23,759 bases of DNA from CAZRIP01 sp964600165 (GTDB lineage Bacteria > Elusimicrobiota > Elusimicrobia > UBA1565 > UBA9628). The first letter of the stretch is position 1. Every line of letters starts with the position of its first letter. Made by a program: the position numbers and the translations under genes. The notes beneath the pieces were generated by a model. It saw only the letters and a list, made by a program, of their open reading frames with translations, did no database searches and was not told the origin of the DNA. The stretch is taken from positions 1 to 23,759 of the forward strand of contig CAZRIP010000058.1 of assembly GCA_964600165.1 (NCBI GenBank), in the 5' to 3' direction. Positions 14,041-20,180 of the stretch are shown piece by piece.

Positions 14041-15070
14041 GGACGCCAAGCTCTACCTCGTCGCGGTGGCCGTGGCCGCCGCGATCTCGGCTTTACTGAC
14101 GCCGCTCGTGCGCTGGGCCGCCGTCGAGCTCGGCTGGCTCGACTTGCCCTCGTCCTCGGTCAAGACCCACAAGGTGGCCACGCCGTCGCTGGGCGGGATC
14201 GCGATCTACGCCTCCTACGTCATTACGCTCCTGCTGCTGCGCCAGTTCACGCAGTTTCCGACCGGCACGCTGCACCGGCTGCGCGCGCTGCTCATCGGCG
14301 GCACGCTCGTCTTTCTCCTTGGCGTCGTCGACGACCTCAAAAAGCCGGTCGGCCTCGGGTTCAAGGCGAAGTTCACGGTGCAGGCGCTGGCCGCGTGCGC
14401 GCTCGTCTGGTTCGGCATCCGCATCCGCTTCATCCAGCCGGACTACATCGCCTTCGGCATGACGGTCTTGTGGGTCGTCGGCATCACCAACGCCTTCAAC
14501 ATCATCGACGTGATGGACGCGCTTTCGTCGAGCCAGGCCGTGGTCGCGGCTCTCGCTTTTCTGACGATCGCGCTGCCTTCCGAGGAGCTCTACGTCAACT
14601 TCGCCTCGGCGGCGCTCGCGGGCGCGGCGCTCGGCTTCATCCCGTGGAACTTGTCTTCCAAGAAAAAGATCTTCATGGGCGACTCGGGCGGCATGCTGCT
14701 CGGCTTCTTGCTTTCGGGCGTCGCCATGGGCGAGAGCTATTCGAAGATCAACAACCTCGGCGTGTACGCGCCGCTGTTGATCCTTCTCATCCCGATGTAC
14801 GACACGTTCTTCGTGATGATCCTGCGGGTGCGCAAGGGACAGTCGCCGTTCTTGGGCTCCAAGGACCATTTCGCGCTGCGCCTCGAACAGCTGGGCTACG
14901 GGCGCGGCGCCATCGTGCTGATGGCCGCGGTCGCGGCGGGCTTCCTGGGTTTTTGCGCTTTCCTCTTAACGCAGCTCAACGCCGTCTGGGCCATGTGCCT
15001 TCTCCTCATCCTGTTCATAGAGATCCTGCTTTTGAGCCAAGCCCTGGCCCGGGTCGTGATGCACCAATGA
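14021..15070 (+). CDS. WecA/MraY-family polyprenyl-phosphate sugar-1-phosphate transferase
   Basis: A 349-residue membrane enzyme with about eleven helices that starts a lipid-linked glycan by moving a sugar 1-phosphate from a UDP-sugar to undecaprenyl phosphate. Family motifs are present: THKVATPSLGGIAIY, the Asp pair in VVDDLKKPVGLGFKAKF (Asp104-Asp105), NAFNIIDVMDAL (Asn160, Asp163, Asp166) and FMGDSGGMLLGF. Two features differ from the textbook WecA. The usual GLDGLA after Asn-X-Ile-Asp is VMDALSS, and the cytoplasmic His cluster (HLHHRL-like) reads KDHFALRL, with only one His. It starts inside the previous gene (20-base overlap) and ends with an ATGA overlap onto the response-regulator gene. 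Sugar specificity is not known; GlcNAc is only the commonest choice. Confidence 0.88.
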   Translation: MPEWLAEDAKLYLVAVAVAAAISALLTPLVRWAAVELGWLDLPSSSVKTHKVATPSLGGIAIYASYVITLLLLRQFTQFPTGTLHRLRALLIGGTLVFLLGVVDDLKKPVGLGFKAKFTVQALAACALVWFGIRIRFIQPDYIAFGMTVLWVVGITNAFNIIDVMDALSSSQAVVAALAFLTIALPSEELYVNFASAALAGAALGFIPWNLSSKKKIFMGDSGGMLLGFLLSGVAMGESYSKINNLGVYAPLLILLIPMYDTFFVMILRVRKGQSPFLGSKDHFALRLEQLGYGRGAIVLMAAVAAGFLGFCAFLLTQLNAVWAMCLLLILFIEILLLSQALARVVMHQ

Positions 15071-15846
15071 CCGATCAGGAAAAAGAAGCGCGCCGCTGGA
15101 CGCTCGACGAGGCTCCGCGCCTGGTCCAAGTCACGGCCTTGAACCCGCTGAGCGGCAAGGCGCAAAAGCTCGGTCCCGGCGAGCTGCGCGGCGTGCTCGA
15201 GCTGTTGTGGGACTACGAGGCGAACCCCGAGGCTCCCGGCATCTTGGGCCAGTTCGAGGAGCTGGGCCTGGACGCGAAGTGGTTCTCCGAGCCCTCGCGC
15301 AAGTCGCGCCCGCTCTTCATCATGACCGGGCCGGACGAGGAGGTCGTCGGCTACAGCCTGCATGAGCTCTTGGAGGCCGTGCGCGAGGTGGGCCGCAAGG
15401 CGGCGGGCTTGGAGATCGACGCGAAGAAGCCGCTCGGCCGCCCGCGCGACAAGATGGTCTACATCGTCGACGACGACGACTCGATCCGAGACTTGCTCGC
15501 CTACGCCCTTTCGCGCGAGGGATTCCAGACGGACGTCTTCGTCGACGGGTCCGAGGTGCTCCAGAAGATCCGCAACACGCTGCCCGCGCATCCGGACCTG
15601 ATCCTGTTGGACCTGATGATGCCAAAGCGCGGCGGCTACGACGTGATCCGAGAGCTGCAAGAGCGTGATTTCCCGCCCGTCCCGATCATCGTCGTCACCG
15701 GCCGCCACATCGACCGCGCCGCGGTCGAGGAGCTGCGCGCGGAAAAGAACGTGGTCGACTTCCTGGCCAAGCCGCTCAACCCGAGCGCTCTCGTCTTGAG
15801 CGCGCATCAGCTGCTGAAGACGGCGCCGGCCGCGCGGGGCGCATGA
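15067..15846 (+). CDS. Response regulator with novel N-terminal domain and C-terminal receiver
   Basis: A 259-residue protein. Residues 130-255 form a complete CheY-like receiver: MVYIVDDDDSIRDLL with the acidic cluster at 135-138, phospho-acceptor Asp182 in LILLDLMMP, Thr211 in VVTG and Lys235 in FLAKPLNP. The first 129 residues contain TLDEAPRLVQVTALNPLSGK and LRGVLELLWDYEANPEAPG and look like a folded, non-membrane domain that I do not recognise. There is no helix-turn-helix, GGDEF or other known output. The receiver is last, the reverse of the common order. It is translationally coupled on both sides (ATGA at 15067 and 15843) within a glycan operon, so it may control synthesis or export of that glycan by protein contact. 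No sensor kinase is in the window. Confidence 0.85.
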   Translation: MTDQEKEARRWTLDEAPRLVQVTALNPLSGKAQKLGPGELRGVLELLWDYEANPEAPGILGQFEELGLDAKWFSEPSRKSRPLFIMTGPDEEVVGYSLHELLEAVREVGRKAAGLEIDAKKPLGRPRDKMVYIVDDDDSIRDLLAYALSREGFQTDVFVDGSEVLQKIRNTLPAHPDLILLDLMMPKRGGYDVIRELQERDFPPVPIIVVTGRHIDRAAVEELRAEKNVVDFLAKPLNPSALVLSAHQLLKTAPAARGA

Positions 15847-17153
15847 TCAAGACCGACGTCCTGATCCTCGGCGGCGGCCTGGCCGGCCTCTCGACCGCTT
15901 ACCACCTCAAGCAGCGCGGCGTGACCGCTTTGGTCGTCGAGAAGGCCCCGCGCGTCGGCGGCACGGCCGGCTCGGTCGAGAAAGACGGGTTCACCTTCGA
16001 CTACACGGGCCATCTGCTGCATCTGCACGACCCGTACGGCGCCAAGCTCATCACGGAGCTCCTGGGCTCCAATTGGGCCGCGCACGAGCGGCGCGCCGCG
16101 ATTTACTCCAAAAACGTCTATACGCGCTACCCGTTCCAGGCGAACACCTTCGGCCTGCCGCAAGGGATCGTCGACGAGTGCGTCGTCGGGTTTCTCAAGA
16201 CGGTCCAGCGCCCGGCGAGCCTCGGGAAGCATCCGTCGTTTCGCGACTGGTCGCTCGCGTGCTTCGGCGAGGGGATCTCGAAGCACTTCATGTTCCCTTA
16301 CAACGAAAAGCTCTGGGGGCACGCTCTGTCGAATCTCACGACGGAGTGGCAAGGCCGCTTCGTGCCCAAGCCGACGGCGCCCGAGGTCGTCTACGGAGCG
16401 CTCACCGACCAGAAGAAGTTCTTCGGCTACAACGCGTCCTTCAAGTATCCCAAGAAGGGCGGCATCCAGGTCCTGCCCGACGCGCTCGCGGCGAGGCTTC
16501 CCTCGGCGCAGATCCTGACGAGCTCGCCGGTCCTCTCCGTCGACCTGGCGGAGAAAGTCGCCGCCGTGCAGGGCGCGGGGGAGATCGGCTATCGGCGGCT
16601 CGTCAACACGCTGCCGCTCGTCGACTTCCTCGACCTCGCCTCGCCGCTGCCGGACTCCGTCGTCGCCGCGCGCGGCAAGCTCGCATACAACACCGTCTGG
16701 AACCTCAACCTCGGGATCAAGCGCGCGAGCGTGACCGACAAGCACTGGATCTACTTTCCGGAGAAGGAGTATCCGTTCTACCGGGTGGGCTCCCAGTCTA
16801 ACTTCTCGGCCGCGACGGCCCCGAAAGGCGCGTCGTCGCTCTACGTCGAGGTGGCGCGGCCGTCGCATGTGAAAGTCGACACCCGTCGATTGGAAGCGCA
16901 AGTTCTGGACGGCCTTAAGCGCTGCGGCCTGCTGCGCGCGGGCGACAAGCTGCTGTCCCGGACCTGGATGCCGGTCAAGTGCGGTTACGTCGTCTACGAC
17001 TTCGACCGCACGCCCTCGGTCGACGCGATCTTCGCGTTCCTCAAGAAAAAGCGCGTCGAGTCCATCGGCCGCTACGGCGGCTGGAAGTACTCGTTCATGG
17101 AGGAGACGATCCTCGACGGCAAGCGCTGCGCGGAAAGATTGTCGAATGGGTAA
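15843..17153 (+). CDS. FAD-dependent amine-oxidase/UDP-galactopyranose-mutase-like oxidoreductase
   Basis: A 436-residue flavoprotein. The dinucleotide-binding motif LILGGGLAGLSTAYHL lies at residues 7-22, followed by LVVEKAPRVGGTAGS, with the ribose-binding Glu and the GG motif of the amine oxidase/protoporphyrinogen oxidase/UDP-galactopyranose mutase superfamily. FDYTGHLLHLHDPYG and FMFPYNEKLWGH are typical of the subgroup found in polysaccharide clusters and annotated only as NAD(P)/FAD-dependent oxidoreductase. It is closer in style to protoporphyrinogen-oxidase-like proteins than to true Glf, so sugar ring contraction is possible but unproven. It is the last member of the plus-strand glycan operon, with ATG 15843 overlapping the response-regulator stop. 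No signal peptide. Confidence 0.82.
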   Translation: MIKTDVLILGGGLAGLSTAYHLKQRGVTALVVEKAPRVGGTAGSVEKDGFTFDYTGHLLHLHDPYGAKLITELLGSNWAAHERRAAIYSKNVYTRYPFQANTFGLPQGIVDECVVGFLKTVQRPASLGKHPSFRDWSLACFGEGISKHFMFPYNEKLWGHALSNLTTEWQGRFVPKPTAPEVVYGALTDQKKFFGYNASFKYPKKGGIQVLPDALAARLPSAQILTSSPVLSVDLAEKVAAVQGAGEIGYRRLVNTLPLVDFLDLASPLPDSVVAARGKLAYNTVWNLNLGIKRASVTDKHWIYFPEKEYPFYRVGSQSNFSAATAPKGASSLYVEVARPSHVKVDTRRLEAQVLDGLKRCGLLRAGDKLLSRTWMPVKCGYVVYDFDRTPSVDAIFAFLKKKRVESIGRYGGWKYSFMEETILDGKRCAERLSNG

Positions 17154-17575
17154 GCAGTAGTAGTCTATTTACTGAATCATTCGTCCTCGACACGTCGGCG
17201 CTGCTCTGCCTCAAGGAGGACGAGCATGGGGCCGCGCGAGTCGAGGCGATCCTACGCGAGCACGGCAAGAAGGGCTCCGTTTTCATCAGCTTCATGTCCG
17301 TCATGGAGCTCGCGTACATCCTCGAGCAGGAGCAGGGGGAGGCCTCGGCTCGCGAAGGCGTGCCGCAGCTCAAGCAGCTTCCGGTTCAGGTCGTCGAAAG
17401 CGACGCGCCGCTGGGGCTTGCCGCCGCGAAGAGCAAGGCCGGCCACAAGCTTTCGGTCGCGGACGCGTGGATCGCCGCCGCCGCCGAGCGCCTCGGCGCC
17501 GCGCTCATCCACAAAGACCCGGAGTTCGAGCCCCTCGAGGCGTTGATCCGTCTGCGCGCTCTTCCGTTCAAGTAG
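17138..17575 (+). CDS. Orphan PIN-domain (VapC-like) protein, start codon unresolved
   Basis: A PIN-domain ribonuclease-like protein of the VapC group. From 17180 it reads FVLDTSALLCLKEDEHGAAR, then SVMELAYILEQE, KLSVADAWIAAAAERLGAALIHKDPEFEPLE. The acidic residues expected in the active site (Asp in LDTS, Glu in MELAY, Asp in VADAW, Asp in HKDPEFE) are all present. The start is a problem: between the flavoprotein gene and the domain there is no in-frame ATG, GTG or TTG. ATT 17138 is my guess; CTG 17126 is another. The nearby ATG at 17145 runs in another frame and stops after four codons. No antitoxin gene lies beside it. It may start unusually, have lost its start together with its antitoxin, or be a remnant. 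The catalytic part itself is intact. Confidence 0.6.
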   Translation: MVEWVSSSSLFTESFVLDTSALLCLKEDEHGAARVEAILREHGKKGSVFISFMSVMELAYILEQEQGEASAREGVPQLKQLPVQVVESDAPLGLAAAKSKAGHKLSVADAWIAAAAERLGAALIHKDPEFEPLEALIRLRALPFK

Positions 17576-17589
17576 CGCCCGCGAGCGTT

Positions 17590-17598
17590 TGATATAAT
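17590..17598 (+). promoter_or_regulatory. Extended -10 promoter of the lipoprotein-exonuclease-queCE operon
   Basis: TGATATAAT contains a perfect -10 hexamer TATAAT (17593-17598) with the extended-TG element one base before it. It ends 6 bases before the ATG at 17605, so the mRNA should be leaderless. Extended -10 promoters need little -35, and none is obvious. Confidence 0.7.
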
Positions 17599-17604
17599 CG
17601 TTCC

Positions 17605-18012
17605 ATGCGGCCGGCGCTTCTCGTCTTTTTGACGCTTCTGGCGGGCTGCGTGTCCGAGACGGTCGAGCGCAACCGCCCCCGCAAAGGCCCGGTCCCGGAA
17701 GTCGGCTGGGTCGACACCGGCGGCGGCGAGGTGCGCTACTCGACGGACGGCTGGGGCTTCGTCGTCTCGCTGCGCCGCGGCTCCGCCCTGCGGCGCATGA
17801 AGAAGATCTGCAAGGGCTTGAAGGCGAAGATCGACGACGAGTTCACGCACCAGGACGTCAACGTCCCTTACGCGAGCGACGACCTCGCCCAGCATCTCGA
17901 CAAGGGCGTCGAGCATTATCAAGTCGCGCCGTACCATCACATCGTCTTCGAGTGCTTCGTGCCGCTGCAGGCGTCGGCCACGCAAGCCGTTCAGGCCCAA
18001 GGAAAACCATGA
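17605..18012 (+). CDS. Small predicted lipoprotein of unknown function
   Basis: A 135-residue protein with a short lipoprotein signal: MRPALLVFLTLLAGC, where LAGC is the lipobox and Cys15 the lipidation site. Val at +2 is compatible with the outer membrane in a diderm. The mature part is hydrophilic, with EVRYSTDGWGFVVSLRRGSALRRMKKICKG as its most structured stretch and a His-rich bit near the end (YHHIVFECFV). I do not recognise a family. It begins the operon that continues with the exonuclease, queC and queE, and its stop overlaps the exonuclease start by 4 bases. A functional link to those cytoplasmic enzymes is not evident. Confidence 0.75.
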   Translation: MRPALLVFLTLLAGCVSETVERNRPRKGPVPEVGWVDTGGGEVRYSTDGWGFVVSLRRGSALRRMKKICKGLKAKIDDEFTHQDVNVPYASDDLAQHLDKGVEHYQVAPYHHIVFECFVPLQASATQAVQAQGKP

Positions 18013-18788
18013 AACTCGACCGCCCCGTCGTATTCTTCGATCTGGAAGCGACCGGCATCGCTCCGCTGGAAGACCGCATCGTCGACATCGCTCTGATCAA
18101 GAGGAGCCCGGACGGCTCGGAGGTCGTCTTTACTTCGTTCGTGAACCCCGGCGTGCCGATCCCGCGCGAAGCCTCGGCCGTCCACCACATAACCGACGAC
18201 ATGGTCCGCGAGGCGCCGCGCTTCTCCGAGCTCGCGCCGCGCGTGCTGGAGTTCATCGGCGACGCCGACTTGGGCGGCTTCAACGTCTTGAAATACGACA
18301 TTCCCATGCTGCAGGCGGAGCTGCGCCGCGCCGCGCACGGCGAGCTCAACATGCAGGGCCGCCGCGTCGTCGACGCCTTTTCGATCTTCCAGCGCATGGA
18401 GCCGCGCAATCTCTCGGCCGCTTACAAGCTCTATTGCGGCAAGCCGCTGCCCGACGCCCACCGCGCCGAGCCCGACGCGCGCGCCACGATGGAGGTGTTC
18501 TGGGCGCAGCTCGAGCGCTACCAGGAGCTTCCGAAGGACGTCGAGGGCGTCGCCAAGTTCTGCGCGCCGAAAGACCCGGGCCGGGTCGACTCCGAGGGCA
18601 AGTTCGTCTGGCGCAACGGCGAGGCCGCGTTTAACTTCGGCAAGCATCGGACGCTGACGCTCAAGGAGATAGCTAAACGAGAGCCCTCTTATCTTATATG
18701 GCTCTCGAAGGCCGAGAAGACGACGCCCGAGCTGCAGAGGCTTTGTGAGGACGCGCTGGCCGGCCGCTTCCCGACGCCGGCGAAATGA
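18009..18788 (+). CDS. DEDDh 3'-5' exonuclease (DnaQ/epsilon-like) with a DUF3820-like C-terminal domain
   Basis: A 259-residue protein. Residues 1-175 form a DnaQ-like exonuclease: VVFFDLEATGI carries Asp11 and Glu13, HHITDDMV follows, then GGFNVLKYDIPMLQ with the second Asp, and HRAEPDARATMEV with the His and last Asp. This fold degrades DNA or RNA from the 3' end. Residues about 205-259 (FNFGKHRTLTLKEIAKREPSYLIWLSKAEK) resemble the small DUF3820 module often attached to such exonucleases. The start at 18009 is fixed by the family N-terminus and the ATGA overlap with the lipoprotein. The stop in turn overlaps queC by 4 bases. It stands apart from any polymerase gene here, so a repair or RNA-trimming role is only inferred. 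Confidence 0.85.
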   Translation: MKLDRPVVFFDLEATGIAPLEDRIVDIALIKRSPDGSEVVFTSFVNPGVPIPREASAVHHITDDMVREAPRFSELAPRVLEFIGDADLGGFNVLKYDIPMLQAELRRAAHGELNMQGRRVVDAFSIFQRMEPRNLSAAYKLYCGKPLPDAHRAEPDARATMEVFWAQLERYQELPKDVEGVAKFCAPKDPGRVDSEGKFVWRNGEAAFNFGKHRTLTLKEIAKREPSYLIWLSKAEKTTPELQRLCEDALAGRFPTPAK

Positions 18789-19444
18789 AGAAGGCCGTCG
18801 TCCTTCTGTCGGGCGGCCTCGACTCGGCGACGGCGCTTTATTGGGCGAAAAAACGGGGCTATTCTCCGGTTGCGCTCTCCGTGCGCTACGGCCAGCGCCA
18901 CTGGCGGGAGCTCAAGGCGGCGAAAGCGGTGGCCGAGGCGGCGAAGGTCCCGCTTCATGCGGTCGACGTGCCGCTGCCCTGGCTCGACCACGCGTCGTCG
19001 TTGACCGACAAGAGTCTCAAGATCCCCGACCTTCCGCTTTCGCGCATCGGCCGCGGCGGCGTGCCGACGACCTACGTGCCGGGCCGCAACACGCTCTTTC
19101 TCGCGCTGGCCGCCTCGCTGGCGGATTCGATCGGCGCCGACGCCGTCGTGATCGGCGCCAACGTGCTCGATTACTCAGGCTACCCCGATTGCCGGGGGGG
19201 GTTCCTGTCCGCTTTCGAGAAGGCGGCCCGGCGCGGCACGCGCCGCGCGAAGCTCAAGGTGCTCGCGCCGCTCCTGAAGCTCGACAAGCGGGGGATCATT
19301 CGCCTCGCCGAGAAAGTCGGCGCGCCGCTTTCGCTGACGTGGTCGTGCTACGCGGGCAAATCCCGGCCCTGCGGGCGCTGCGACTCGTGCAAGCTGCGCG
19401 CCAAGGGCTTCGCCGAGGCCGGACGGCCCGATCCGGCATGCTGA
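18785..19444 (+). CDS. queC: 7-cyano-7-deazaguanine (preQ0) synthase
   Basis: QueC turns 7-carboxy-7-deazaguanine into preQ0 using ATP and ammonia, on the route to queuosine in tRNA. The 219-residue length is normal. The PP-loop is VVLLSGGLDSATALYWA (Ser9-Ser14), followed by SVRYGQRHWREL, VPGRNTLFLALAASLAD and GANVLDYSGYPDC. The zinc ligands are in WSCYAGKSRPCGRCDSCKLR, with four cysteines. These canonical motifs argue for biosynthesis rather than the QueC-like proteins of defence systems. The ATG at 18785 overlaps the exonuclease stop (ATGA), and the gene runs into queE with a 7-base overlap. Confidence 0.94.
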   Translation: MKKAVVLLSGGLDSATALYWAKKRGYSPVALSVRYGQRHWRELKAAKAVAEAAKVPLHAVDVPLPWLDHASSLTDKSLKIPDLPLSRIGRGGVPTTYVPGRNTLFLALAASLADSIGADAVVIGANVLDYSGYPDCRGGFLSAFEKAARRGTRRAKLKVLAPLLKLDKRGIIRLAEKVGAPLSLTWSCYAGKSRPCGRCDSCKLRAKGFAEAGRPDPAC

Positions 19445-20151
19445 AGCTCTCCGACGCCGGCAGCGCGCGCGTCGTCGAGGTCTTCTCGTCTTTGCAGGGC
19501 GAGGGGCTGTGGCTCGGCCAGCGCCAGGTGTTCGTGCGCTTGGGCGGCTGCAACCTGCATTGCGACTATTGCGACGAGCCGGACACGATCCCGATTCCCA
19601 GCGGTGATTTGTGGACTTCTTCCACGCTCAAAAAAGAGATCGAGCGCCTGGCGAAGGACCCGAAAGCCGAGGCCGTGTCGTGGACCGGCGGCGAGCCGCT
19701 GCTGCACGGGAAGTTCCTCGCCGGGATGATGAAGTGGGCCAAGGAGCGCGGCCTCAAGAATTATCTCGAGACCAACGGCACGCGCGTCGAGGACATGAAG
19801 GCTTTAGTCGAGCTCTGCGACATGACGGCGGCCGACATCAAGCTGCCGTCGGCGACGGGCCGGGAGACTTGGTCCGACCACCTGGAGTTCCTGCGCGCGC
19901 TGCCGCCGGACAAGGCCTTCGCGAAGGTCGTGCTGACGTCGAAGTCGACGGCCGCCGAGTGGCGCCAGGTGATCCGGCTCATGCAGGAGGTCTCGCCGAA
20001 GATCCCGCTGATCCTGCAGCCGGCCACGCCTTTCGCCGGCGTCATGGCGATCGAGCCCGCGCTCTGCATCCAATTCATGCGCCAGGCGGCGGCGCTCCTT
20101 AAAGACGTGCGCCTGATCCCGCAGTTCCACCCCGTCTGGGACCTGCCCTAG
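19438..20151 (+). CDS. queE: 7-carboxy-7-deazaguanine synthase (radical SAM)
   Basis: QueE is the radical SAM enzyme that makes 7-carboxy-7-deazaguanine from 6-carboxytetrahydropterin, the substrate of QueC. The 237-residue protein begins with VVEVFSSLQGEGLWLGQRQ, the QueE signature, and carries the cluster cysteines in RLGGCNLHCDYCDEP (Cys38, Cys42, Cys45, a CX3CX2C motif). Later come WTGGEPLLH and NYLETNGTR, both typical, with the C-terminal LIPQFHPVWDLP. ATG 19438 is chosen because it starts just before the conserved region and overlaps the queC stop; codons upstream in this frame shadow queC. QueD and QueF are not in the window and must be elsewhere. Confidence 0.94.
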   Translation: MLKLSDAGSARVVEVFSSLQGEGLWLGQRQVFVRLGGCNLHCDYCDEPDTIPIPSGDLWTSSTLKKEIERLAKDPKAEAVSWTGGEPLLHGKFLAGMMKWAKERGLKNYLETNGTRVEDMKALVELCDMTAADIKLPSATGRETWSDHLEFLRALPPDKAFAKVVLTSKSTAAEWRQVIRLMQEVSPKIPLILQPATPFAGVMAIEPALCIQFMRQAAALLKDVRLIPQFHPVWDLP

Positions 20152-20164
20152 GGCCGCCTCAAAA

Positions 20165-20173
20165 TGCTAAAAA
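20165..20173 (+). promoter_or_regulatory. Weak candidate promoter of the acyl reductase-acyltransferase gene
   Basis: The 29-base gap after queE contains TGCTAAAAA, an extended-TG -10 element with hexamer TAAAAA (20168-20173) that lacks the final T. It ends 7 bases before the ATG at 20181. The position fits the leaderless pattern of the window, but the hexamer is poor, and readthrough from queE is equally possible. Confidence 0.3.
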
Positions 20174-20180
20174 AGCGGTC

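Noticed and set aside
17576..17604. Possible preQ1 riboswitch controlling the operon containing queC
   Set aside because: The gap is only 29 bases and holds the extended -10 promoter; the transcript appears to start at the ATG, so no leader exists.
18785..19444. QueC-like protein as part of a defence system
   Set aside because: Its PP-loop and four-Cys zinc motifs are canonical and queE follows directly, which is the ordinary biosynthetic arrangement.
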